Shown here: positions 1 through 5,275 of the stretch, in pieces
Layout: the number at the start of each line of letters is the position of its first letter
How positions within the stretch are numbered: position 1 is the first letter of the stretch
Notes under the pieces: model-generated
Seen by the model: the letters and a program-made list of their open reading frames with translations, nothing else
Database searches by the model: none
Told to the model about the DNA's origin: nothing
Translations under genes and position numbers: made by a program
Assembly (NCBI GenBank): GCA_905193725.1
Contig: CAJJPW010000115.1
Location: forward strand, 1 to 6,979
Length of the DNA stretch: 6,979 nucleotides
DNA from: an uncultured Eubacteriales bacterium
Lineage (GTDB): Bacteria; Bacillota; Clostridia; Christensenellales; Christensenellaceae
Direction: 5' to 3'

Positions 1-1311
1 TCCATCGGCCACTGGCCCTGCGTACATCACGCCGTCGATCCCCATGAATAAGGGGAGCAGCAGAATCAAGGGCAGCAAGAAGATGATTTGGCGGGTCATG
101 GAGAGAAAAATACCCCGCGTCGCCTTGCCAATGGAGGTGAAGAAGTTGGCGATGACCGGCTGCAAGCCATTAAGGAATGTTAAAAATAGGAAGATGCGGA
201 AGTAGCGCTCCGCAAAGAGAAAGTATTCCTCACTGCCGCTGCCAAAGATGCTGATGATCTGGCGGGGAAACAGCTGAAAGCAGAGAAAAGCCACCACCGA
301 GATAATGGTAGAGCAGGTGAGGGCCAGGCGAAAGGTGCGTTTGACCCGGCCGTAGTTTTTAGCGCCGTAGTTAAAACCCACAATGGGCTGGCAGCCCTGT
401 GCGATGCCGATGACCAGGGCCATCATGATCATGTTGACTTTGATGATGATGCCGGCACATGCTAAAGGGATTTCCTGCCCATAGATGGAGTTCTGCCCGT
501 AATAGGTGAGGGTATTGTTCATGGCGATCTGCACAGCCATCATGGCCAATTGGTTGAAGCAGGAAGCGCCTCCCAGGCCGCAGATCCGCTTGATTCGCTG
601 ACTGCTGAGCTTAAAATGGGCTCTGGTGAAGTGAACGGAGCGATAGCGAGTCAGGTAGATAATAGCTAAGACGCAGGAGACTCCTTGCCCTATGACAGTG
701 GCAATGGCAGCACCCGCTACGCCCATGTGGAAGGTAAAGATAAACAGCGGGTCCAAAATGGTGTTGAGAATGGCGCCCACGAGAGTGCACATCATGGCAT
801 ATTTTGGGCTACCATCTGCGCGAATGAGATGGCTGGCGCCGGTGGCAAAGATCAAAAAGGGGATACCGATGGCGGTGATGCTGGTGTAGGTATAGGCGTA
901 ATCGTACACCTGCGCGGTGGCTCCAAAGGCATAGAGCAGCGGCTGTAGGAATGCGAATACAATGACCATCAGGCCGATGCCCGCAGATGCCAGTAAGAAG
1001 ATGGCATTGCCGGCAATGAGCCCTGCCTGCTCTCTTTCGCCTGCGCCCATTTTCAAGTTGAAGTTAGAGGCTCCGCCAATGCCCAGCAGGAGTGCCAGGG
1101 AAGTGCAAGCCGTTACGATGGGGAAGGCCACATTGGTGGCGGCGTTTCCCAGTACCCCCACCCCTTGTCCAATAAAGATCTGGTCTACGATATTATAGAG
1201 GGCGGATACCAGCATGGCCACTATGCTTGGGATGGCGTATTTGAGTAGCAAGCGGCCAATGCTCTGGGTAGCCAGGGGATTTTGCTGTGGGTTTGGTGCA
1301 AGAGACTCCAT
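1..1311 (-). CDS. MATE family multidrug efflux transporter (MepA-like), C-terminus cut by window edge
   Basis: An inner-membrane antiporter that would export cationic drugs or metabolites in exchange for Na+ or H+. The minus strand is open from an ATG at 1311 to the window edge, 437 codons with no stop. The N-terminal part reads MESLAPNPQQNPLATQSIGR, then a hydrophobic first helix, then YNIVDQIFIGQGVG and LGNAATNVAFP (about residues 40-65), which are hallmark segments of MepA-type MATE proteins. GIGGASNFNLKMGAGE follows at about residue 80, and IAQGCQPIVGFNYGA marks the start of the second six-helix half. The last visible residues, GIDGVMYAGPVADG, match the usual end of this family, so only about 10-20 residues should be missing. 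The start is preceded by a GGTGAT-like ribosome binding site. No partner gene is visible; a regulator may lie beyond the left edge. Family assignment is secure; the exported substrate cannot be told. Confidence 0.93.
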   Translation of the reverse strand, partial: MESLAPNPQQNPLATQSIGRLLLKYAIPSIVAMLVSALYNIVDQIFIGQGVGVLGNAATNVAFPIVTACTSLALLLGIGGASNFNLKMGAGEREQAGLIAGNAIFLLASAGIGLMVIVFAFLQPLLYAFGATAQVYDYAYTYTSITAIGIPFLIFATGASHLIRADGSPKYAMMCTLVGAILNTILDPLFIFTFHMGVAGAAIATVIGQGVSCVLAIIYLTRYRSVHFTRAHFKLSSQRIKRICGLGGASCFNQLAMMAVQIAMNNTLTYYGQNSIYGQEIPLACAGIIIKVNMIMMALVIGIAQGCQPIVGFNYGAKNYGRVKRTFRLALTCSTIISVVAFLCFQLFPRQIISIFGSGSEEYFLFAERYFRIFLFLTFLNGLQPVIANFFTSIGKATRGIFLSMTRQIIFLLPLILLLPLFMGIDGVMYAGPVADG

Positions 1312-1341
1312 ATCATCACCGTACTTTCAAAAATATCAATC

Positions 1342-1361
1342 TAAGAATAAAGTTATTCTTA
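1342..1361. promoter_or_regulatory. Perfect 9-2-9 palindrome, likely repressor operator of the MATE gene
   Basis: TAAGAATAA-AG-TTATTCTTA is a perfect inverted repeat with 9-bp arms and a 2-bp centre. It touches the -10 box of the minus-strand promoter and covers its predicted start site, a typical repressor position. Palindromes of this size over a MATE promoter fit a MarR-type (MepR-like) or TetR-type regulator, but no such gene is in the window, so the regulator is inferred. It is unlikely to be a terminator because it lies upstream of the gene and is AT-only apart from its AG/CT positions. Confidence 0.55.
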
Positions 1362-1389
1362 TTATAATACTTTTGAGCGGAGAAGGAAA
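1361..1389 (-). promoter_or_regulatory. Predicted promoter of the MATE gene
   Basis: On the minus strand a perfect TATAAT -10 box lies at 1366-1361. A weak -35 (TTTCCT, 1389-1384) stands 17 bp upstream. Transcription would start near 1354, about 43 bases before the ATG, inside the palindrome at 1342-1361. The -10 is convincing; the -35 matches the consensus in only three positions. Confidence 0.5.
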
Positions 1390-1709
1390 CACGGAGAATT
1401 TCAGAAAAGTGATTGAATGGAAAGGATGGAAGATTTTTGGCGAGAACAAAATCGCTCCTTTGAAGCAGAAACAGTGCCAAAGAGATGATCCCTGGGGGCG
1501 GCTGATAGTGGCATCAAAAAAGAGACGCATATTGAATGAGACTTGCCCACGGCTTAAAAAAGGAGGGATCCCAAAAGGCGTACATCCTGTATATGCAGGG
1601 CGTATAGCTGCGGAGAGCAGGCCTAAAATGCCGAGGATAGGAAAAAGAAAACGAGAAAATATGCTGAAGGACTAATGTATGGTTAAACTATAGAAGTGAA
1701 GCCAATGTG
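1390..1709. other. Intergenic stretch with no recognisable gene
   Basis: Between the divergent MATE and VOC-protein promoters there is about 320 bp in which I see no gene. A plus-strand open frame runs 1214-1675, but its first third is antisense to the MATE start and the remainder resembles no family I know. A minus-strand frame at 1336-1530 has no ribosome binding site and no recognisable product. No tRNA-like, riboswitch-like or convincing terminator structure was found. Confidence 0.5.
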
Positions 1710-1738
1710 TTGTGCTTTAAAAGCGTGAGTGGTAAAAT
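1710..1738 (+). promoter_or_regulatory. Predicted promoter for the VOC protein / DUF3788 pair
   Basis: TTGTGC at 1710-1715 and TAAAAT at 1733-1738 are separated by 17 bp, giving a plausible sigma-A promoter with a start near 1745. The GGAG ribosome binding site at 1774-1777 and the ATG at 1787 follow directly. The -10 matches in five of six positions, the -35 in three. Confidence 0.5.
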
Positions 1739-1786
1739 AGTTGCAGATAAGCAAGCGACAAATGGGAAGTTTTGGAGATAACAAAA

Positions 1787-2244
1787 ATGAAATTAAAAAA
1801 TCCTATGTTGGTAGTGACGGATATTGATAAATCAGGGAATTTTATAAGAAGGTTTTTGGGCTGCATGTGATTATGGACTTTGGAGCAAATAAAACGCTAA
1901 CAGGTGGTCTGGCTTTACAGACAGTGGAAACATACAAAGAGTTTATTGGTAGAAGTGACATCTCTTTTGGCGGGAACAATTTTGAGATTTATTTTGAAGA
2001 AGATGATTTTGATAAATTTGCTGATAAATTAAAAAAATTGGATATTGCATATGTGCACCCGATCAAAGAACATGCATGGGGACAGCGTGTCGTCCGCTTT
2101 TACGACCCAGATGGGCATATTATTGAAGTGGGAGAAAACATGAAAGTCGTATGTAAACGCTTCCTGAATAGTGGGATGACGCCAGAACAAGTGTCGGAGC
2201 GCATGGATGTACCTATGAAATTTGTAAAGGCTTGTATGCGATAA
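1787..2244 (+). pseudogene. Glyoxalase/VOC-family protein, broken by a single-base deletion
   Basis: Members of this vicinal-oxygen-chelate superfamily are small metal enzymes or antibiotic-binding proteins. The ATG at 1787 has a GGAG site 9 bases upstream and opens MKLKNPMLVVTDIDKS, a classical VOC start, but this frame hits TGA shortly after (1868-1870). From base 1837 the adjacent frame continues exactly where a VOC protein should, EFYKKVFGLHVIMDFG, and runs through FEIYFEEDDFDKF, AYVHPIKEHAWGQR and RFYDPDGHIIEVGE to TAA at 2244. One base is missing at the GGG run 1835-1837; a fourth G would restore ...DKS-G-EFYKKVFG... and a protein of about 152 residues. The His of the VHPIKEHAWGQR segment and the Glu of IIEVGE are kept, as is a C-terminal helical tail (TPEQVSERMDVPMKFVKACM) found in clostridial relatives. 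Without the repair, translation could begin only at an internal ATG (1867) with no ribosome binding site. A sequencing error in a homopolymer is the main alternative to real decay. Confidence 0.85.
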
Positions 2245-2298
2245 ATAGAAGCTATTTTGTGAATTTTAGGCTTGATGTACTAGAAAAAGGGGGGCCAT

Positions 2299-2711
2299 AT
2301 GCTGGATACGATTCCTAATGCAGAAGAAATGACAGCTCTAGTGGGAAACGCTCTCTATGATGTATGGAACGAGTTATGTGTTGCCATTGATGAAAAATAC
2401 GATATGGATTGTTCCTGGAACAAAGGCGGCAAAGCATGGAAATAGGAATATATATCGCCGGGGTGGCAAAACCCTGTGTGCCCTTTATGCAAGAGAAAAC
2501 TGTGTGGGGTTTATGATCCATCTTAGGAAAAGACGAGCGGTTAAAATTTGAAGCAGATAGAGTAAATTACTCAAAAGAAGTGCAAGAAATATATGATAGA
2601 GCGCAAACTTACCATGATGGGAAATGGATCATGTTTGAGCCAGTAGACACTTCTTTGTTTAGCGATTTTATTAGACTGTTGGGAATCAAAAGAAAGCCAA
2701 ATAGAAAGTAA
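2299..2711 (+). pseudogene. DUF3788-like protein, broken by a nonsense codon and two frameshifts
   Basis: The gene starts at ATG 2299 behind an AAGGGGGG site, 54 bases after the VOC gene, so the two were probably co-transcribed. Frame 1 reads MLDTIPNAEEMTALVGNAL, continues through DEKYDMDCSWNKGGKAWK and meets TAG at 2443-2445. After EY the frame jumps at about 2452 to YRRGGKTLCALYARENCVGF (frame 2). At 2519 an extra C shifts it again to ILGKDERLKFEADR, EIYDRAQTYHDGKWIMFEPV and RLLGIKRKPNRK, ending TAA at 2711. Repairing a 2-base loss (one Lys codon reduced to a single A) and the 1-base gain gives 414 bp, a whole number of codons and about 137 residues. The motifs KYRRGGKTLCALYARE and GKWIMFEP are what I remember of the DUF3788 family, whose function is not known. 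The pieces keep high similarity to that pattern, so the damage is recent or partly a sequencing artefact. Confidence 0.78.
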
Positions 2712-2791
2712 AGTGCCTATCAAGTGAAATGGATTCCCGGTTTGTCGGTCAAAGAGCAAAAAATTTCGATTTAATACCCTTCCCAGAATGC

Positions 2792-2811
2792 GGTCAACGT
2801 AAGGTCAACGT
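2792..2811 (+). repeat. Tandem copy of GGTCAACGT, 11-bp period
   Basis: GGTCAACGT occurs at 2792-2800 and again at 2803-2811, so both copies lie on the same face of the helix. The site sits between the broken DUF3788 gene and a terminator. It may be a protein-binding or recombination site; nothing in the window tells which. Confidence 0.5.
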
Positions 2812-2840
2812 GGCGTTTCCCGGGGAGGGGAAATCAAAGA

Positions 2841-2888
2841 TAGAGAGTCGCTCACTTTTTGGAGTGATTGGCTCTCTACTTTTGTTTG
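2841..2888 (+). terminator. Rho-independent terminator after the broken gene pair
   Basis: TAGAGAG (2841-2847) pairs with CTCTCTA (2872-2878), and TCACT pairs with AGTGA around a TTTTGG loop. The linking bases add two G-U pairs and one C-G pair in the plus-strand RNA, leaving one mismatch. The T-rich tail CTTTTGTTTG follows. The G-U pairs only work in the plus orientation, so it mainly serves the 1787-2711 unit. It may also stop minus-strand transcripts leaving the flavoprotein gene, whose stop lies about 70 bases away. Confidence 0.75.
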
Positions 2889-2955
2889 TACCCATTCTGT
2901 CAACTGTTAGGCCAGTTTGTTCCAAAATTTATCAGAAGAATGAGGCATTTTACAC

Positions 2956-3483
2956 CTATTTTACGCCCAGCACTTCCAGCACCGTATTGATAATCTCGTC
3001 CACCGTGGGCATAGCGCTAGGGAAGGGGGCGCTATGGGCCTCGACAAAGGTGTAGCCGTCCTCCTTTAGGGCCGTTACATTCCGCTGTACGCTGGGTTTG
3101 CCGTACATTTTGGGGTTAATGTGGGTGGCAAACACGATGGGGCAGTCGGCGGAGAGAAGTGTTGCTGTGAGCAGGTTATCTGCAAGGCCGTTGGCTGCTT
3201 TGCCCAGCGTATCGGCAGAGGCAGGGGCGATGAGCAGCAGATCTGCCTGAGCTAGGGGCTTGTGGTTTTTATCCCAAACTTCCGGCCCTGCAAACTGATC
3301 GATACTCACCGGATTGCCAGAGGCGTGGCGCAGCAGCAAGGGAGTGGTAAACTGTGTGGCGTTGGGGGTCATCACCACCCGAACTTCTGCACCCAGTTTG
3401 CGCAAACGGCGGATGAGCTCAGGCACTTTATCCACAGCAGAGCAAGCAGTGACACCTAGTGTAATGGACTTTCCTGTTAACAT
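2956..3483 (-). CDS. CoaC-like flavoprotein (HFCD family), stand-alone
   Basis: A 175-residue FMN-binding protein of the family that includes phosphopantothenoylcysteine decarboxylase (CoaC domain of Dfp), EpiD and relatives, which oxidatively decarboxylate cysteine-containing substrates in the cytosol. ITLGVTACSAVDKVPELIRR (7-26) corresponds to the N-terminal flavin loop. AEVRVVMTPNATQFTTPLLL (32-51) and ADLLLIAPASADTLGKAANG (80-99) followed by LADNLLT are strong family signatures. H74 in NHKPLAQAD sits where the catalytic His of the HI-x-LA motif is expected. N123 (THINPKMY) takes the place of Asn in the PxMNxxM motif, with Pro-Ala-Met replaced by Thr-His-Ile. The usual GGIAAYK is ACSAVDK here. 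There is no CoaB ligase domain and no Dfp partner nearby, so it may not be the coenzyme A enzyme; the motif changes suggest a divergent paralogue. The ATG has an AAGGAG site 8 bases upstream. Confidence 0.85.
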   Translation of the reverse strand: MLTGKSITLGVTACSAVDKVPELIRRLRKLGAEVRVVMTPNATQFTTPLLLRHASGNPVSIDQFAGPEVWDKNHKPLAQADLLLIAPASADTLGKAANGLADNLLTATLLSADCPIVFATHINPKMYGKPSVQRNVTALKEDGYTFVEAHSAPFPSAMPTVDEIINTVLEVLGVK

Positions 3484-3516
3484 ATTTGGTCTCCTTCACT
3501 TATAAATCTCATCTTT

Positions 3517-3545
3517 ATCATAATACTTTTTCGCTAGACTGACAA
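3517..3545 (-). promoter_or_regulatory. Near-consensus promoter of the flavoprotein gene
   Basis: On the minus strand TTGTCA (3545-3540) and TATGAT (3522-3517) are 17 bp apart, each matching five of six consensus bases. Transcription would start near 3510, leaving a leader of roughly 27 bases that contains little more than the AAGGAG site. The flavoprotein therefore has its own strong promoter and need not depend on the hydrolase upstream. Confidence 0.72.
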
Positions 3546-3781
3546 CGGAAAAGAAAGTGCCATAGGTGAGAGGATGGGGGGGAGAAAAGAGAAAGAAGTG
3601 CGAACAAGGCTGAGTGTAGGCGGCAGGTGACGGGAGAAAAAATAGGCCTTGAAAAGCCCAAAAAAAGAGAATGACAAATAAACGGGGAAGGAGATAGGGA
3701 AAGGACCGGAGAAAAATTTGGACAAACCAAGTCATGAGGTTGGGGAAGATGCACGGAATAAAGAGCGTGGTGCGAAAAGAC
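3546..3781. other. Purine-rich intergenic stretch without a convincing gene
   Basis: The plus strand is strongly purine-rich, especially about 3570-3620 and 3650-3720. This opens long minus-strand frames (3496-3831, 3518-3922), but their translations are low-complexity Phe/Leu/Ser/Pro strings with no ribosome binding site and no family resemblance. They are best read as composition artefacts. I see no RNA gene here. Confidence 0.55.
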
Positions 3782-3821
3782 AAAAAGCAGGGAAAAGGGA
3801 TAAAACTTTCCTCTGCTTTTT
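3782..3821 (-). terminator. Terminator-like hairpin between the hydrolase and flavoprotein genes
   Basis: AAAAAGCAG (3782-3790) pairs with CTGCTTTTT (3813-3821). GGAAA-G pairs with CTTTCC inside it, with a one-base bulge on each side. Read on the minus strand the stem ends in a T-rich run (TTTTTGTCTTTT), so it would stop transcripts coming from the hydrolase before they reach the flavoprotein promoter. It lies about 250 bases after the hydrolase stop, so it is probably a back-up terminator. It is nearly symmetric and could act on plus-strand RNA too. Confidence 0.6.
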
Positions 3822-3874
3822 GTAAATTCATGTGGAATATTGGGAGAGATAAACACCTCTCTTTTGCTATGTTC

Positions 3875-3893
3875 TATATTGTTGAACAATATA
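3875..3893. promoter_or_regulatory. Perfect 19-bp palindrome, operator-like
   Basis: TATATTGTT-G-AACAATATA has 9-bp perfect arms around a single central base. Odd-centred palindromes of this size are typical binding sites of TetR- or GntR-type dimers. With a one-base centre it is a poor RNA hairpin. No gene start lies nearby on either strand, so the target is unclear; it abuts the inverted-repeat element that begins at 3896. Confidence 0.4.
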
Positions 3894-3895
3894 CT

Positions 3896-4035
3896 GGTTC
3901 TGCCTGACACTACATTTTCCAAGCTGATAACGTTAGGATGCCCAGCTCAGCTTCTCGATTGGTGGGGAGGAGAAAATTGAAATCTCAAAGCTTTGCCCAT
4001 ATACTGGGCAGCTTCTCGACGTGTTGGGCAGAACC
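3896..4035 (+). repeat. 140-bp element bounded by a 15-bp inverted repeat; possible structured RNA or small mobile repeat
   Basis: GGTTCTGCCTGACAC (3896-3910) faces GTGTTGGGCAGAACC (4021-4035). The DNA arms match at 13 of 15 positions, and in plus-strand RNA the remaining two become U-G and G-U, so all 15 positions can pair. Inside lies a second hairpin, TGCCCA/TGGGCA with AAGC/GCTT (3988-4014). No plus-strand gene or clear promoter explains such an RNA; a TATACT box at 3890-3895 is too close to the arm to make the whole stem. Alternatives are a MITE-like element, though I see no flanking target duplication, or a structured 3' end of the hydrolase mRNA. I do not recognise an Rfam family. Confidence 0.4.
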
Positions 4036-4080
4036 TTGTTGATGTTCACTTTGCCCGCCTTTTCAGCAGCTATTTCTCGA
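3948..4080 (+). repeat. Degenerate ~60-bp repeats overlapping the 3' end of the hydrolase gene
   Basis: CAGCTTCTCGA occurs at 3948-3958 and 4009-4019, and a copy with two extra bases (CAGCTATTTCTCGA) at 4067-4080, which includes the hydrolase stop codon. Spacings are 61 and 58 bp. The two copies at 4009 and 4067 are each preceded by CTTTGCCC at a similar distance (17 and 18 bp). The rest of the unit has diverged, so this may be an old tandem duplication of the end of the gene, or chance similarity. Confidence 0.4.
3988..4014 (-). terminator. Candidate terminator just after the hydrolase gene
   Basis: Read on the minus strand, AAGC-TGCCCA-GTATA-TGGGCA-AA-GCTT forms a 10-bp stem with a two-base bulge, 55 bases after the hydrolase stop. 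It is followed by TGAGATTTCAATTTTCT. The T-rich tail is interrupted, so termination may be partial, and the hairpin at 3782-3821 may complete it. Confidence 0.45.
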
Positions 4081-5044
4081 ACATCCTCTGAGGAGTTTCA
4101 ATGAGCATGGTGTCAAATTCCTTTTGAGTCAATCCCAGCTCTTTCATCATGGGGATGCCGTGCTTGCTGAGAAAGGACAGGCAAAACTCTTTGGCGTGCT
4201 GGGGCATATTCTTCGCCGTCTCCCAGGGGTTGCCGAGATCGTGTTGCCCTTCCCAATAATCGATAAAACAGGAGGAGTCGTGGCTGAGGACGATTTTTTC
4301 CCCATAGCCATTTTGCCACAGCTCTGCTACTGTCTCTGCCCGCCGCTGGGAGGAGAGGCTTTCTGGGTGGCGCATGTCCACGCCGAATCTGTCGTGGCCG
4401 ATGTAAAAGCCCCGATCTGCCACTTGCTGCATAAAGGGCACATCATTGTAATCGCCAATGTGGCCGATGACGATCTTGGCAGGATCCAGGCCGTTTTCCT
4501 CAAAGAAATCCATCTGTTCTATGGCGCCCTGTTTGCTGCAAGTATGGGTGAGCATGGGGACACCTGTGGCCTTTTGAGCGATAACGGCGGCTTTGATGAT
4601 TCGCTTTGCAAAGTCGTCTAGACCGAATTTATCCGTAGCGCATTTGATGATATTGGCTTTGATGTCCGTATCTTCCATGCCACATTCAATATCCTTAATC
4701 ATCCGCTCTGCCAAAAATTCAGAGCCCTTGTCCACCAGGCATAAATCCTCAAACCAGTGGTAGCCGGTGGCGGCGATGATGTTGATCTCCGCCTTTTCCG
4801 CCACTTCTTTCATTACTTTGGCATCTCGACCCAGTTGAAAGGGCGTGGCATCTACAATGGTTTTGACACCGTAGCTTTTCGCCTCTTGGATGAGCTCCAC
4901 TGCGTGGGCGATAAATTCATCGTGATTCACCCAATCGGGAAAGACCTTGCTCATGGTGTGATTGGCCAGATAAATGTGTTCATGCATGAGGGTATATCCC
5001 AATTGGCAGGTATCTACTTTTCCTGTAACAGTATTGATCATCAT
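4070..5044 (-). CDS. Phosphotriesterase-family metal-dependent hydrolase (php/lactonase-like)
   Basis: A 324-residue TIM-barrel enzyme of the amidohydrolase superfamily, cytosolic because no signal peptide is present. The binuclear metal site can be read: H21 and H23 (LMHEHIY), K134 as the bridging carboxylated lysine (NIIKCATDKF), H167 (LTHTCS), H195 (IGHIGD) and D256 (LSHDSS). Length and motif order match phosphotriesterase homology proteins and phosphotriesterase-like lactonases; several relatives hydrolyse sugar or acyl lactones rather than phosphotriesters. Its place opposite a LacI-type regulator and near a sugar-type binding protein favours a sugar-lactone or related substrate, but this is inference. 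Two adjacent ATGs (5044 and 5041) share a GAGGTGA ribosome binding site; either may be used. A GTAA-N4-TTAC operator lies 30 bp upstream of the start. Family and catalytic competence are well supported. Confidence 0.92.
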   Translation of the reverse strand: MMINTVTGKVDTCQLGYTLMHEHIYLANHTMSKVFPDWVNHDEFIAHAVELIQEAKSYGVKTIVDATPFQLGRDAKVMKEVAEKAEINIIAATGYHWFEDLCLVDKGSEFLAERMIKDIECGMEDTDIKANIIKCATDKFGLDDFAKRIIKAAVIAQKATGVPMLTHTCSKQGAIEQMDFFEENGLDPAKIVIGHIGDYNDVPFMQQVADRGFYIGHDRFGVDMRHPESLSSQRRAETVAELWQNGYGEKIVLSHDSSCFIDYWEGQHDLGNPWETAKNMPQHAKEFCLSFLSKHGIPMMKELGLTQKEFDTMLIETPQRMFEK

Positions 5045-5073
5045 TTTTCTTCACCTCATATGGTAGTGTAAAA

Positions 5074-5085
5074 GTAATCGGTTAC
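5074..5085. promoter_or_regulatory. LacI-type operator O1 before the hydrolase
   Basis: GTAATCGGTTAC has GTAA/TTAC half-sites around TCGG, with the central CG common in LacI-family operators. It directly follows a minus-strand TACAAT -10-like box (5091-5086), so a bound repressor would cover the hydrolase start site. The -35 for that box is poor. The left flank AAAAGTAAT is identical to that of O2. Confidence 0.6.
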
Positions 5086-5198
5086 ATTGTAAAGGCTTTT
5101 TTTACATACTAAGTCGATTTGCGTTATTTCAAGGATAACACTAGAAAATTTATCTGTCAACCGTTGGAATAAATTTCTCGAAAAAATGTAATATATGC

Positions 5199-5227
5199 TT
5201 GAAAATATTGTGAAAATGATTTAATAT
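5199..5227 (+). promoter_or_regulatory. Predicted promoter of the LacI-type regulator
   Basis: TTGAAA (5199-5204) and TAATAT (5222-5227) are 17 bp apart. The start would fall near 5234, just before operator O2 at 5240-5251, giving autoregulation. The -35 is good (five of six) and the -10 only moderate. TATGAT at 5225-5230 is an overlapping alternative -10 but with a 20-bp spacer. Confidence 0.5.
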
Positions 5228-5239
5228 GATGGTAGAAAA

Positions 5240-5251
5240 GTAATGTATTAC
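5240..5251. promoter_or_regulatory. LacI-type operator O2 before the regulator gene
   Basis: GTAATGTATTAC is a palindrome with GTAAT/ATTAC arms, lying 24 bp before the regulator ATG and just downstream of its predicted start site. It shares the GTAA-N4-TTAC pattern with O1 and O3 and the preceding AAAAGTAAT with O1. The spacing O1 to O2 (166 bp centre to centre) would allow a DNA loop across the divergent promoters. Confidence 0.6.
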
Positions 5252-5275
5252 GCAAATTGAGATAGAGGTGAGGAT

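Noticed and set aside
685..1198. Plus-strand frames inside the MATE gene
   Set aside because: They are shadows of the minus-strand transporter, which has an unbroken frame and family motifs.
1580..1606. Possible small hairpin around CCTG...CAGG
   Set aside because: Only 4 bp of pairing and no T run or nearby gene end.
1214..1675. Plus-strand 153-codon open frame
   Set aside because: It starts inside the MATE gene on the opposite strand, lacks a ribosome binding site, and its translation matches no family and is low in ordinary protein character.
2729..3055. Plus-strand 108-codon frame between the broken pair and the flavoprotein
   Set aside because: It covers the tandem repeat and terminator and runs into the flavoprotein gene antisense; no ribosome binding site precedes it.
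3496..3922. Minus-strand frames of 111 and 134 codons upstream of the flavoprotein
   Set aside because: They arise from a purine-rich opposite strand and encode Phe/Leu/Ser/Pro-rich strings without a ribosome binding site; the flavoprotein promoter lies inside them.
4124..5071. Plus-strand frames antisense to the hydrolase
   Set aside because: They mirror a well-supported coding gene with complete metal-binding motifs on the other strand.
5060..5090. Catabolite-repression cre site before the hydrolase
   Set aside because: The sequence does not match the cre pattern outside the central CG and is better explained by the GTAA-N4-TTAC motif shared with two other promoters.
5123..5139. GTTAT-N7-ATAAC inverted repeat in the divergent intergenic region
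   Set aside because: Arms of only 5 bp in AT-rich DNA and a pattern unlike the three shared operators; too weak to call a site.
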